From Roseomonas sp. (GTDB lineage Bacteria; Pseudomonadota; Alphaproteobacteria; Acetobacterales; Acetobacteraceae), in NCBI GenBank assembly GCA_020249415.1, contig JADCFR010000513.1, positions 1 to 5,865 on the forward strand: DNA of 5,865 bases, written 5' to 3'. Shown piece after piece: positions 1 through 5,464 of the stretch (the first letter of the stretch is position 1; each line of letters starts with the position of its first letter). The notes under the pieces are model-generated. The model made no database searches. It worked only from the letters and a program-made list of their open reading frames with translations, and was not told where the DNA came from. The position numbers and the translations under genes were made by a program.

Positions 1-488
1 ACCTGTACGCGATGCACGCCAAGAAACGGCGCTGAATTCGGCCCTGGTGAGCCATAGCTCAAAGGCCGCTGCTTCGCCGCCGCTACCATATCGGGCAGCG
101 TCCGCCAGGGGCTATCGGCCTTCACCATGATGCCAAGAATATTCTCGGTCACGTTGCAGACCGGCGCCACGGCATCCGGGCCAAGCCCGGTATTGCGCAC
201 CAGATGCGGCTGGAAAGCGAGCGGCACGAGCGGCGCATAGGCCAGCGTATGCCCATCAGGTGCCGCGGCCATCAAGGCGCGCATGCCGACCACGCCGGAA
301 GCGCCGGATTGGCTGGTCACCACAAAATTCTGCCCGAAGTCGCGCGTAAAAGCCTCCGCCAAGGCGCGCGCTGCGGCATCCGTGCTGCTGCCGGTGGCAT
401 AGGGGTTGATGATGGTGACGGGCCGATCCGGAAACGCCTTGGCCGCAAAGGGGATCAGCAGCAAGGCAAGGCATAACAGGCGCTGCAT
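1..488 (-). CDS. Bug/TctC-family tripartite tricarboxylate transporter substrate-binding protein, N-terminal part (C-terminus beyond window)
   Basis: This is a periplasmic solute-binding protein of the Bug (TctC) family, which captures small organic acids for tripartite tricarboxylate transporters or acts as an orphan receptor. About 162 residues are visible of the roughly 320 usual in the family. The N-terminus MQRLLCLALLLIPFAAKA is a Sec signal peptide with likely cleavage after AKA. The mature protein opens FPDRPVTIINPYATGSSTD, the family's usual first strand and ligand-binding loop. Further on come SGASGVVGMRALMAAAPDGHT, matching the family pattern of a glycine-rich stretch followed by A.PDG.T, and SYGSPGPNS near the edge. 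The start is ambiguous because in-frame ATGs lie at 497, 494 and 488. A GAGGA motif (502-498) is 9 bases from 488, 3 from 494 and 0 from 497, so 488 is preferred. The 497 and 494 starts would overlap the preceding cyclase stop by 4 bases or 1 base. It is last in the visible minus-strand set, so its ligand may be the substrate of the enzymes upstream. The family is certain; the ligand cannot be told from sequence. Confidence 0.9.
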   Translation of the reverse strand, partial: MQRLLCLALLLIPFAAKAFPDRPVTIINPYATGSSTDAAARALAEAFTRDFGQNFVVTSQSGASGVVGMRALMAAAPDGHTLAYAPLVPLAFQPHLVRNTGLGPDAVAPVCNVTENILGIMVKADSPWRTLPDMVAAAKQRPLSYGSPGPNSAPFLGVHRVQ

Positions 489-493
489 CCGCA

Positions 494-1282
494 TCATTCC
501 TCAATGATCGCAACGGCGCGTGTCCAGCCGGCAGAACCGCGATGCACCTTCACGGGGAAGCAGGAAATCATGAAACCATCCGGCGGTAGGCTTTCCAGAT
601 TCGTGAGCTTTTCCATGTGGCAATAGCCAATCTCTCGCCCTGCGCGATGGCCTTCCCAGATCAGGGAGGCGTCTCCGGTTTCCTGCACCTTCTTCTTCGT
701 CAGCGAAAACGGCGCATCCCAGGACCAGCCATCAATCCCCGTGACGCGCACGCCCTGTTCCAGCAGCCAAAGCGTTGCTGCCTTGCCAACACCGCAGCCG
801 CTATGGATGAAATCATCCTGCCCGTAACGGCTGGCCGCGCGCGTATTCACCACCACAATTTCCAGCGGTTTCAGCGTATGGCCGATGCGTTTCAATTCCG
901 CCTGCACATCACCGGGCGTTGCGACATACCCATCCGGGAAATGCCGGAAATCGAGCTTCACGCCTGGCTGAAAGCACCAATCAAGCGGCACTTCATCAAT
1001 GCGCCAGGAAGGCTCCCCACCCGGCACTGTTCTTTCATTCATGCGGCTGAAGAAGTGATAGGGTGCATCAAGATGCGTCCCGCTATGCGTCGTGATGCGC
1101 ACCACTTCGCGCGCGGCGAATTGGCCTTCGGGCAATTGATCCACACTGATACCAAATTCCTGCGCCAGTCGCGGCGCGGTCATGTGATGGTCGTGATACT
1201 CGATCTCGGGCAGCATATGTGGCGGGTCGGAAGCGATCCCACCCTTCAACGCGACCGAAATATCAATGAAGCGACGAGCCAT
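494..1282 (-). CDS. Cyclase-family metal-dependent hydrolase (kynurenine formamidase/isatin hydrolase-like), second tandem copy
   Basis: A 262-residue cytosolic hydrolase of the cyclase family (Pfam PF04199), whose known members open cyclic amides or hydrolyse formamides using a metal-activated water. The signature H-x-G-T-H-x-D-x-P-x-H is present as HSGTHLDAPYH at residues 66-76, giving the metal ligands His66, His70, Asp72 and His76. The C-terminal pair His212 and Glu224, spaced as in characterised members, is also present, followed by the usual EKLTNLESLP. At 262 residues it is longer than classical KynB (about 210) and closer to the isatin hydrolase-like subgroup, so kynurenine formamidase activity should not be assumed. 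The chosen ATG at 1282 gives MARRFIDISVALK, aligning exactly with the first copy. An upstream ATG at 1318 would add 12 residues lying inside the end of the preceding gene. An AAGGGGGA site (1294-1287) overlaps the preceding stop and fits 1282. By hand count it is about 83% identical to the neighbouring copy. Substrate unknown. Confidence 0.92.
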   Translation of the reverse strand: MARRFIDISVALKGGIASDPPHMLPEIEYHDHHMTAPRLAQEFGISVDQLPEGQFAAREVVRITTHSGTHLDAPYHFFSRMNERTVPGGEPSWRIDEVPLDWCFQPGVKLDFRHFPDGYVATPGDVQAELKRIGHTLKPLEIVVVNTRAASRYGQDDFIHSGCGVGKAATLWLLEQGVRVTGIDGWSWDAPFSLTKKKVQETGDASLIWEGHRAGREIGYCHMEKLTNLESLPPDGFMISCFPVKVHRGSAGWTRAVAIIEE

Positions 1283-1286
1283 GGCT

Positions 1287-1294
1287 TCCCCCTT
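1287..1294 (-). promoter_or_regulatory. Ribosome binding site of the second cyclase copy, overlapping the preceding stop codon
   Basis: Read on the minus strand, AAGGGGGA begins inside the TAA stop of the first cyclase (1295-1293) and ends 4 bases before the ATG at 1282. It supports 1282 rather than the upstream ATG at 1318 as start. The stop/ribosome-site overlap suggests that translation of the two copies is coupled. Confidence 0.7.
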
Positions 1295-2081
1295 ATTCTT
1301 CAAAAATCGCCACGGCACGGGTCCAGCCGGCGGAGCCGCGATGCACCTTTACGGGCAGGCAGGAAATGGTGAAGCCGCTGGGCGGCAGCTTGTCCAGGTT
1401 CGAAAGTTTCTCGATGTGGCAATAGCCAATCTCCCGCCCCGCGCGATGGCCCTCCCAGATCAAGGAGACATCGCCGGTCGCCGCGACCTTTTTCTTGGTC
1501 AGTGAAAACGGCGCATCCCAGGACCAGCCATCCGTGCCGGTCACGCGCACGCCCTGTTCAAGCAGCCAAAGCGTTGCTTCCTTGCCCATGCCGCAACCGG
1601 AATGGATATAATCATCCTCCCCATAGCGTGCGCCGGCGGCGGTATTCACCACCACAATCTCCAGCGGCTTCAGCGTATGGCCGATGCGCTTCAATTCCGC
1701 CTGCACATCATTGGCGGTCGCGACATAGCCATGCTCAAAATGCCGGAAATCCAGCTTCACGCCAGGCTGCAAGCACCAATCCAGCGGCACCTCATCAATC
1801 CGCCAGGAAGGCTCGCCCCCCGGCACCAGCCTTTCATTCATGCGGCTGAAATAGTGATAGGGCGCGTCAATATGCGTGCCGTTATGGGTGCTGATCTGCA
1901 CGCGCTCAATCGCCGCATATTCGCCTTCCGGCAATTGATCCACGCTGATGCCAAAATCCTGCGCCATGGCGGGCGCAGTCATGTGATGGTCCAGATATTC
2001 GATCTTCGGTAAAGCATGCGGCGGGTCACTGATGATGCCGGCCTTGAGGGCGACAGAAATATCAATAATGCGACGGGGCAT
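1293..2081 (-). CDS. Cyclase-family metal-dependent hydrolase (kynurenine formamidase/isatin hydrolase-like), first tandem copy
   Basis: A 262-residue member of the cyclase family (PF04199), predicted to be a cytosolic hydrolase of a cyclic amide, lactone or formamide-type bond. The metal-binding signature is HNGTHIDAPYH at residues 66-76 (His66, His70, Asp72, His76), and the distal active-site pair His212/Glu224 is intact, followed by EKLSNLDKLP. Other family-typical segments are HSGCGMGKEATLWLLEQGVR (160-179) and GTDGWSWDAP (182-191). The ATG at 2081 is preceded by a strong AGGAGG site at 2093-2088 with a 6-base spacer. It lies 21 bases after the fumarylacetoacetase stop and 10 bases before the second cyclase, so the three are very likely one transcript. 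It has no insertion or deletion relative to its twin; differences are scattered, densest in residues 24-65, while residues 91-140 are almost unchanged. The twin copies may have diverged in specificity or may form a mixed dimer, since KynB is dimeric; both ideas are inference. Confidence 0.93.
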   Translation of the reverse strand: MPRRIIDISVALKAGIISDPPHALPKIEYLDHHMTAPAMAQDFGISVDQLPEGEYAAIERVQISTHNGTHIDAPYHYFSRMNERLVPGGEPSWRIDEVPLDWCLQPGVKLDFRHFEHGYVATANDVQAELKRIGHTLKPLEIVVVNTAAGARYGEDDYIHSGCGMGKEATLWLLEQGVRVTGTDGWSWDAPFSLTKKKVAATGDVSLIWEGHRAGREIGYCHIEKLSNLDKLPPSGFTISCLPVKVHRGSAGWTRAVAIFEE

Positions 2082-2087
2082 GGGGTT

Positions 2088-2093
2088 CCTCCT
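2088..2093 (-). promoter_or_regulatory. Ribosome binding site of the first cyclase copy
   Basis: A perfect AGGAGG on the minus strand with a 6-base spacer to the ATG at 2081. It lies in the 21-base gap after the fumarylacetoacetase stop. This is the strongest ribosome site in the minus-strand set, suggesting the first cyclase is translated efficiently in its own right. Confidence 0.85.
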
Positions 2094-2102
2094 TTTGTAA
2101 AA

Positions 2103-3389
2103 TCAAACAGGCCAGGCGATGGCGGGCGCAATGGCGCCGCGACATTCGCCAAAGCCGATACCAACCGCACCAGGCGCTTCGGCGCGGGCGCGGAAAATTA
2201 CCTCATCACCATCCTGCAGCCAGCGGCGGGTTTCGCCATTGGGCAGTGTGATGGGGCCGGCAAGGCCAAGCTCTGCCAGGCATGCGGCGGCGCTGTCTTC
2301 CGGCCCGGAAACCGTGCCGCTGCCGAGCAAATCGCCGGGCAGCAGATTGCAGCCATTGGTGCCGTGATGCGCCACCATTTGCGCCGCCGTCCAATACATG
2401 CGCGCGAATTCCGTATCCGTCAGCAGCGCGGGCGCGGCGCCTTCCGCGCGCATCTTGGCCGTCACCAGCAGGGCTTGCATGCGAATGCCAAGCGCACCCG
2501 CGGCACGGTTCCAGGCGCTATCCAGATAGGGGAGCGGCGGTGGTTCAATCGCCGGTGCCGGCTTGGCGAAGGGTTCCAGCGCTTCCGCCGTGATTACCCA
2601 GGGCGAGACCGAGGTTGAGACACTCTTCGCCAAAAACGGGCCGAGCGGCGGCATTTCCCAACGCTGGATATCGCGCGCCGACCAATCATTCAAAAGCCCG
2701 AAGCCGAAAATGCGCTTGGGTGCCTCCGCCATGGTCACCGGCGTACCAAGCTTGTTTTCGCCCGCGATCCAGATCGCCAATTCCAATTCGTAATCCATCG
2801 CCTCTGACGGGCCGAAGCGCACTTCGCCATCGCTCCGCGGCCATTGGCCATGCGGGCGGATCACATCCTCACCACTCACACGCACGGAACTGGCGCGGGA
2901 ATGATAGGCAACGGGCAAATGGCGGAAGGCCTGGGGCAGAGGGTTCTTCGGATCGCGCCGCACACCAAGCCGCGCACAGTGATCATAACTCGCCATGAAA
3001 TCGGAGAAATTCGCGACCGTGGCGGGCAGGTGCAGTTGCGCATCACGCATGGGCACCAGGATGCGCGCGGCCAAGGCTTCCGCGGGCGATCCCACCGCCA
3101 GCAGTGCAGAGATTTGCGCGCGCAAGCCGGCCGATGCGCCCCGGCCCAGCGCCATCAGCGCATTCAGGCTTGGCCCCGCGGCGGCTTCCGCAGCGGCGCC
3201 TGAAAGCAGGCCAGCGCTGATGACAGCACCCAAATCCAGAACCATCTCACCAATCGCGACCCCACCGCGCGGCGCTTCCCCGACGCGGCTAAAGATGCCG
3301 AAGGGCAGGTTCTGGATCGGGAAATCCTGTCCCGGCTGATTGGCGGTGGCGACCCAGCTTTTCAGGCCTGGGTCATGGGTGGCATCCAT
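2103..3389 (-). CDS. fahA: Fumarylacetoacetase (fumarylacetoacetate hydrolase)
   Basis: A 428-residue full-length fumarylacetoacetase (EC 3.7.1.2), which cleaves fumarylacetoacetate to fumarate and acetoacetate at the end of the tyrosine/homogentisate pathway. The N-terminal SH3-like domain covers about residues 20-120 (NLPFGIFSR, VAIGEMVLDL) and the catalytic FAH fold about 125-425. Recognisable active-site elements, by comparison with the mammalian enzyme, are Asp130 and catalytic His137 in SDFMASYDHC, Tyr162 in YHSRASSV, metal ligands Glu201 and Glu203 in YELELA, Asp235 in NDWSARDIQRWE, Lys255 in GPFLAKS, and Glu364 in GSGTVSGPE. HHGTNGCNLLPGDLLGSGT (341-359) is strongly typical. The ATG at 3389 has an AAGGAA site at 3402-3397 with a 7-base spacer. 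It is the first gene of the minus-strand set, directly followed by the two cyclases. No homogentisate dioxygenase or maleylacetoacetate isomerase is in the window, so it may act on a related diketo acid instead; all known catalytic residues being present still favours the classical reaction. Confidence 0.95.
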   Translation of the reverse strand: MDATHDPGLKSWVATANQPGQDFPIQNLPFGIFSRVGEAPRGGVAIGEMVLDLGAVISAGLLSGAAAEAAAGPSLNALMALGRGASAGLRAQISALLAVGSPAEALAARILVPMRDAQLHLPATVANFSDFMASYDHCARLGVRRDPKNPLPQAFRHLPVAYHSRASSVRVSGEDVIRPHGQWPRSDGEVRFGPSEAMDYELELAIWIAGENKLGTPVTMAEAPKRIFGFGLLNDWSARDIQRWEMPPLGPFLAKSVSTSVSPWVITAEALEPFAKPAPAIEPPPLPYLDSAWNRAAGALGIRMQALLVTAKMRAEGAAPALLTDTEFARMYWTAAQMVAHHGTNGCNLLPGDLLGSGTVSGPEDSAAACLAELGLAGPITLPNGETRRWLQDGDEVIFRARAEAPGAVGIGFGECRGAIAPAIAWPV

Positions 3390-3396
3390 TTGGGCG

Positions 3397-3402
3397 TTCC
3401 TT
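3397..3402 (-). promoter_or_regulatory. Ribosome binding site of fumarylacetoacetase
   Basis: AAGGAA on the minus strand with a 7-base spacer to the ATG at 3389. It supports that start, which also gives the expected N-terminal length for the family. Confidence 0.65.
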
Positions 3403-3504
3403 GGGTTTTATGGGGCGATCATGGCCTGCCGGGGCGGGAGTGCAAGCCCAGTTGTGACAGGGTGGGAAAACGCGCTGTTTCGGCCTATTCTGCGGGCAAA
3501 GCCC

Positions 3505-3510
3505 AGGAGG
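3505..3510 (+). promoter_or_regulatory. Ribosome binding site that sets the start of the semialdehyde dehydrogenase
   Basis: A perfect AGGAGG with a 6-base spacer to the ATG at 3517. The reading frame is open upstream to 3340, but that extension lacks a ribosome site and overlaps the 5' end of the divergent fumarylacetoacetase gene, so 3517 is the real start. Confidence 0.88.
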
Positions 3511-3516
3511 ACCCAG

Positions 3517-4995
3517 ATGCTCGACGCCACCACCAAGCTACCCTTGAAGGACCCCGCCCTGTTCCGTCAGGCGAATTACATCGCCGGCGCCTGGGTACAG
3601 GCTGATAGCGGCAAGAAAATTGCCGTGCGTAATCCCGCAACCGGTGAGGTGATTGGCGAAGTTCCCGCCATGGGTCAGGCCGAGACGCGCCGCGCCATTG
3701 AAGCCGCCAATGCCGCCTGGCCGGCCTGGCGGGCGATGCTGGCCAAAGATCGCGCTGCGATCCTGCATAAGATCGCAGCCCTCATGCATGAAAACGCCGA
3801 TGATCTGGCCGCGATCATGACGGCAGAGCAAGGCAAGCCACTCGCCGAAGCCAAGGGCGAGGTTGTTTATGCCGCATCCTTCATTGAATGGTTCGCCGAT
3901 GAAGGCCGCCGCATTCAAGGCGAGACGATTCCGCAAAACGCCAAGGGCCGGCGCATTCTGGTGACCAAGGAACCGATTGGCGTTTTTGCCGCCATCACGC
4001 CGTGGAATTTCCCTGCGGCGATGATCACCCGCAAGGCCGGGCCCGGTTGGGCTGCGGGCTGCACGGGTGTTATTCGTCCCGCCTCGCAAACGCCCTTTTC
4101 CGCCTTGGCCTTGGCGGTGCTTGCCGAACGCGCCGGCATGCCTTCCGGCGTGTGCAATGTGATTACCGGGCCGTCCGGTGAGACGGGGAAGGAGCTGACG
4201 AGCAACCCGATCATTCGGAAGCTGTCCTTTACGGGTTCGACGGAGGTGGGGCGCGTGCTGCTCGCGGAATGTGCGGCGACGGTGAAAAAGACCTCCATGG
4301 AATTGGGCGGCAATGCGCCCTTTATCGTGTTTGATGATGCGGATTTGGATGCTGCGGTGGCGGGGGCGATGGCGTCCAAATATCGCAATACCGGGCAGAC
4401 TTGTGTGTGTGCCAATCGGCTTTTTGTGCAGGATGGCGTTTATGAAGCCTTCGCCGCCAAGCTAAAGACAGCGGTGGAAGGGCTGAAGGTCGGCAACGGC
4501 ATGGAACCTGGCGTGACGCAGGGACCGCTGATCAATGCCGATGCGGTGGCGAAGGTTGAAGAACATATCGCCGATGCTTTGGCGCAAGGTGCCAGCATCA
4601 TCACCGGCGGCAAGCGCCATGCACGCGGCGGCAATTTCTTTGAACCGACGGTGCTTTCCAATGTGCCGCGCGGTGCCAAGATTTTCGGTGAGGAAACCTT
4701 CGGCCCGGTCGCCCCGCTATTCCGCTTCAAGACCGAAGAGGAAGCGATCAAGTTGGCAAATGATACGGAATTCGGCCTCGCCGCCTATTTTTACGCCCGC
4801 GATGTCGGGCGCATCTTCCGCGTGGCGGAAGCGTTGGAATACGGCATTATCGGCATCAATGAAGGCATCATCTCCACGGCGGAAGTGCCCTTTGGCGGCT
4901 TCAAGCAATCGGGCCTTGGGCGTGAGGGCAGCCATATGGGGATCGAAGAATATCTTGAAGTGAAATACCTGGCCCTTGGTGGTATCGGCACGTGA
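3517..4995 (+). CDS. gabD: NAD(P)-dependent succinate-semialdehyde dehydrogenase (GabD-like aldehyde dehydrogenase)
   Basis: A 492-residue aldehyde dehydrogenase most like GabD, which oxidises succinate semialdehyde (or a close analogue such as glutarate semialdehyde) to the dicarboxylate in the cytosol. Diagnostic segments are NYIAGAWVQADSG (20-32), ITPWNFP with oxyanion Asn164, FTGSTEVGR (238-246), general base Glu262 in MELGGNAPF, catalytic Cys296 in GQTCVCANR, Glu393 in EETFGP, and PFGGFKQSGLGREG (458-471). Cys298, two residues after the catalytic Cys, forms the C-x-C pair typical of SSADH. The length fits GabD (about 480-490). One anomaly is the cofactor segment at 176-190, reading PGWAAGCTGVIRPAS where relatives normally have a form like PALAAGCTVVLKPAS. 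In particular Arg187 replaces the near-invariant Lys that contacts the cofactor phosphate or ribose. Its stop overlaps the MaoC-type gene by 4 bases (GTGA), so the two are co-translated. The family is certain; the exact aldehyde is inferred. Confidence 0.93.
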   Translation: MLDATTKLPLKDPALFRQANYIAGAWVQADSGKKIAVRNPATGEVIGEVPAMGQAETRRAIEAANAAWPAWRAMLAKDRAAILHKIAALMHENADDLAAIMTAEQGKPLAEAKGEVVYAASFIEWFADEGRRIQGETIPQNAKGRRILVTKEPIGVFAAITPWNFPAAMITRKAGPGWAAGCTGVIRPASQTPFSALALAVLAERAGMPSGVCNVITGPSGETGKELTSNPIIRKLSFTGSTEVGRVLLAECAATVKKTSMELGGNAPFIVFDDADLDAAVAGAMASKYRNTGQTCVCANRLFVQDGVYEAFAAKLKTAVEGLKVGNGMEPGVTQGPLINADAVAKVEEHIADALAQGASIITGGKRHARGGNFFEPTVLSNVPRGAKIFGEETFGPVAPLFRFKTEEEAIKLANDTEFGLAAYFYARDVGRIFRVAEALEYGIIGINEGIISTAEVPFGGFKQSGLGREGSHMGIEEYLEVKYLALGGIGT

Positions 4996-5444
4996 CCGCC
5001 GCGATTTATCTGGAAGACCTGTTTCCGGGCCGGCGCTTCACCGCTGGCTCGGTGATGGTTGATGCCGAGGAAGTCAAACGCTTCGCCGCGCTTTACGATC
5101 CGCAGCCCTTCCATATGGATGAGGAAGCCGGGGCAGCACATCCGCTTTTTGGGCGTTTGGCCGCAAGTGGTTGGCATACTGCCGGCATGACCATGCGCCT
5201 GGTGGTGCAGGCCATTGGTGGTATCTCCGGCGGTATTGTCGGTGGCGGCGGTGAATTACAATGGACCAAGCCGGTCTATCCCGGTGATACGCTGCGCGTG
5301 GAAATCGAGGTGCTGGAAGTCGTCCCTTCACGTTCCCGCCCGGATCGCGGTAGCGCGCTGATGCGCAACACAACCTTCAACCAGCATGATGAGCCGGTGC
5401 AGATTTTCACGGTGCGGCTTGTTGTCCCGAAACGTCCCGTCTGA
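4992..5444 (+). CDS. MaoC-family hot-dog dehydratase/hydratase
   Basis: A 150-residue single-domain protein of the MaoC-like hot-dog fold, whose members hydrate trans-2-enoyl-CoA or dehydrate (R)-3-hydroxyacyl-CoA. The hydratase-2 type motif is seen at residues 36-62 as YDPQPFH followed by FGRLAASGWHT, giving the expected catalytic Asp36 and His41. WTKPVYPGDTLRVEIEVLE (around 91-109) is the typical second half of the fold. The start is GTG at 4992, overlapping the dehydrogenase stop in GTGA. Only a weak GGTGGT (4978-4983) precedes it, so it probably depends on translation of the gene before. The product starts TAAIYLEDLFPGRRF, which fits the beginning of relatives. Its tight coupling to a semialdehyde dehydrogenase suggests a shared pathway, possibly handling an unsaturated or hydroxylated acyl-CoA, but the substrate is not known. 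Confidence 0.9.
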   Translation: MTAAIYLEDLFPGRRFTAGSVMVDAEEVKRFAALYDPQPFHMDEEAGAAHPLFGRLAASGWHTAGMTMRLVVQAIGGISGGIVGGGGELQWTKPVYPGDTLRVEIEVLEVVPSRSRPDRGSALMRNTTFNQHDEPVQIFTVRLVVPKRPV

Positions 5445-5455
5445 TCCGTTTTACC

Positions 5456-5460
5456 GAGGG
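5456..5460 (+). promoter_or_regulatory. Ribosome binding site of glutathione reductase
   Basis: GAGGG with a 4-base spacer to the ATG at 5465, in the 20-base gap after the MaoC-type gene. It supports this ATG, which leaves only ten residues before the glycine-rich FAD motif, as is usual for the family. Confidence 0.6.
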
Positions 5461-5464
5461 TTCC

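Larger units (their letters stand above)
494..2081 (-). repeat. Tandem gene duplication of the cyclase-family hydrolase
   Basis: The two adjacent genes encode proteins of exactly 262 residues that align without gaps. By hand I count 44 differences, about 83% identity. Similarity is obvious in the DNA too, with shared tracts of around 20 bases, for example in the segments near 866-885 and 1669-1688. Start and stop positions correspond exactly. This is a direct head-to-tail duplication, with both copies open and both keeping the active-site residues, so neither is a pseudogene. Confidence 0.95.
3390..3516. promoter_or_regulatory. Divergent intergenic region with presumed promoters for both gene groups
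   Basis: This 127-base spacer is the only sizeable non-coding stretch in the window, and both gene groups point away from it, so promoters for each must lie here or further upstream within a neighbouring gene. I find no convincing consensus sigma-70 boxes. The best minus-strand candidate is TTGCAC (3445-3440) with CATGAT (3423-3418) at a 16-base spacer. The best plus-strand candidate is TGGGAA (3463-3468) with TATTCT (3486-3491) at 17 bases. Both are weak. A small perfect inverted repeat GGGC-AAA-GCCC (3494-3504) abuts the ribosome site of the dehydrogenase gene. No longer operator palindrome is apparent. Confidence 0.45.

Noticed and set aside
1283..1318. Upstream start at 1318 for the second cyclase, adding 12 residues
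   Set aside because: The extra residues are the out-of-frame end of the preceding gene. Alignment with the twin and the ribosome site both point to 1282.
617..1372. A 251-codon plus-strand open frame opposite the second cyclase gene, with a similar 136-codon frame at 1602-2012 opposite the first
   Set aside because: Both are antisense shadows at corresponding places in the duplicated genes. Their products are low-complexity, rich in Arg, His and Ala, and resemble no family, while the minus strand encodes clear enzymes.
494..2081. Naming the cyclases kynB (kynurenine formamidase)
   Set aside because: The metal motif is shared across the whole cyclase family, the proteins are about 50 residues longer than KynB, and no kynureninase or tryptophan dioxygenase is nearby.
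3452..3491. TTGTGA (3452-3457) with TATTCT (3486-3491) as a sigma-70 promoter for the plus-strand genes
   Set aside because: The spacer is 28 bases, far beyond the usable 16-19 range.
3340..3516. N-terminal extension of the dehydrogenase frame from an ATG at 3340
   Set aside because: It overlaps the divergent fumarylacetoacetase start, has no ribosome site, and gives a sequence unrelated to the family. The AGGAGG before 3517 decides the start.
3915..4415. Minus-strand open frame of 166 codons within the dehydrogenase, and another at 3538-4089
   Set aside because: Shadow frames on the opposite strand of a fully recognisable aldehyde dehydrogenase; no family features.
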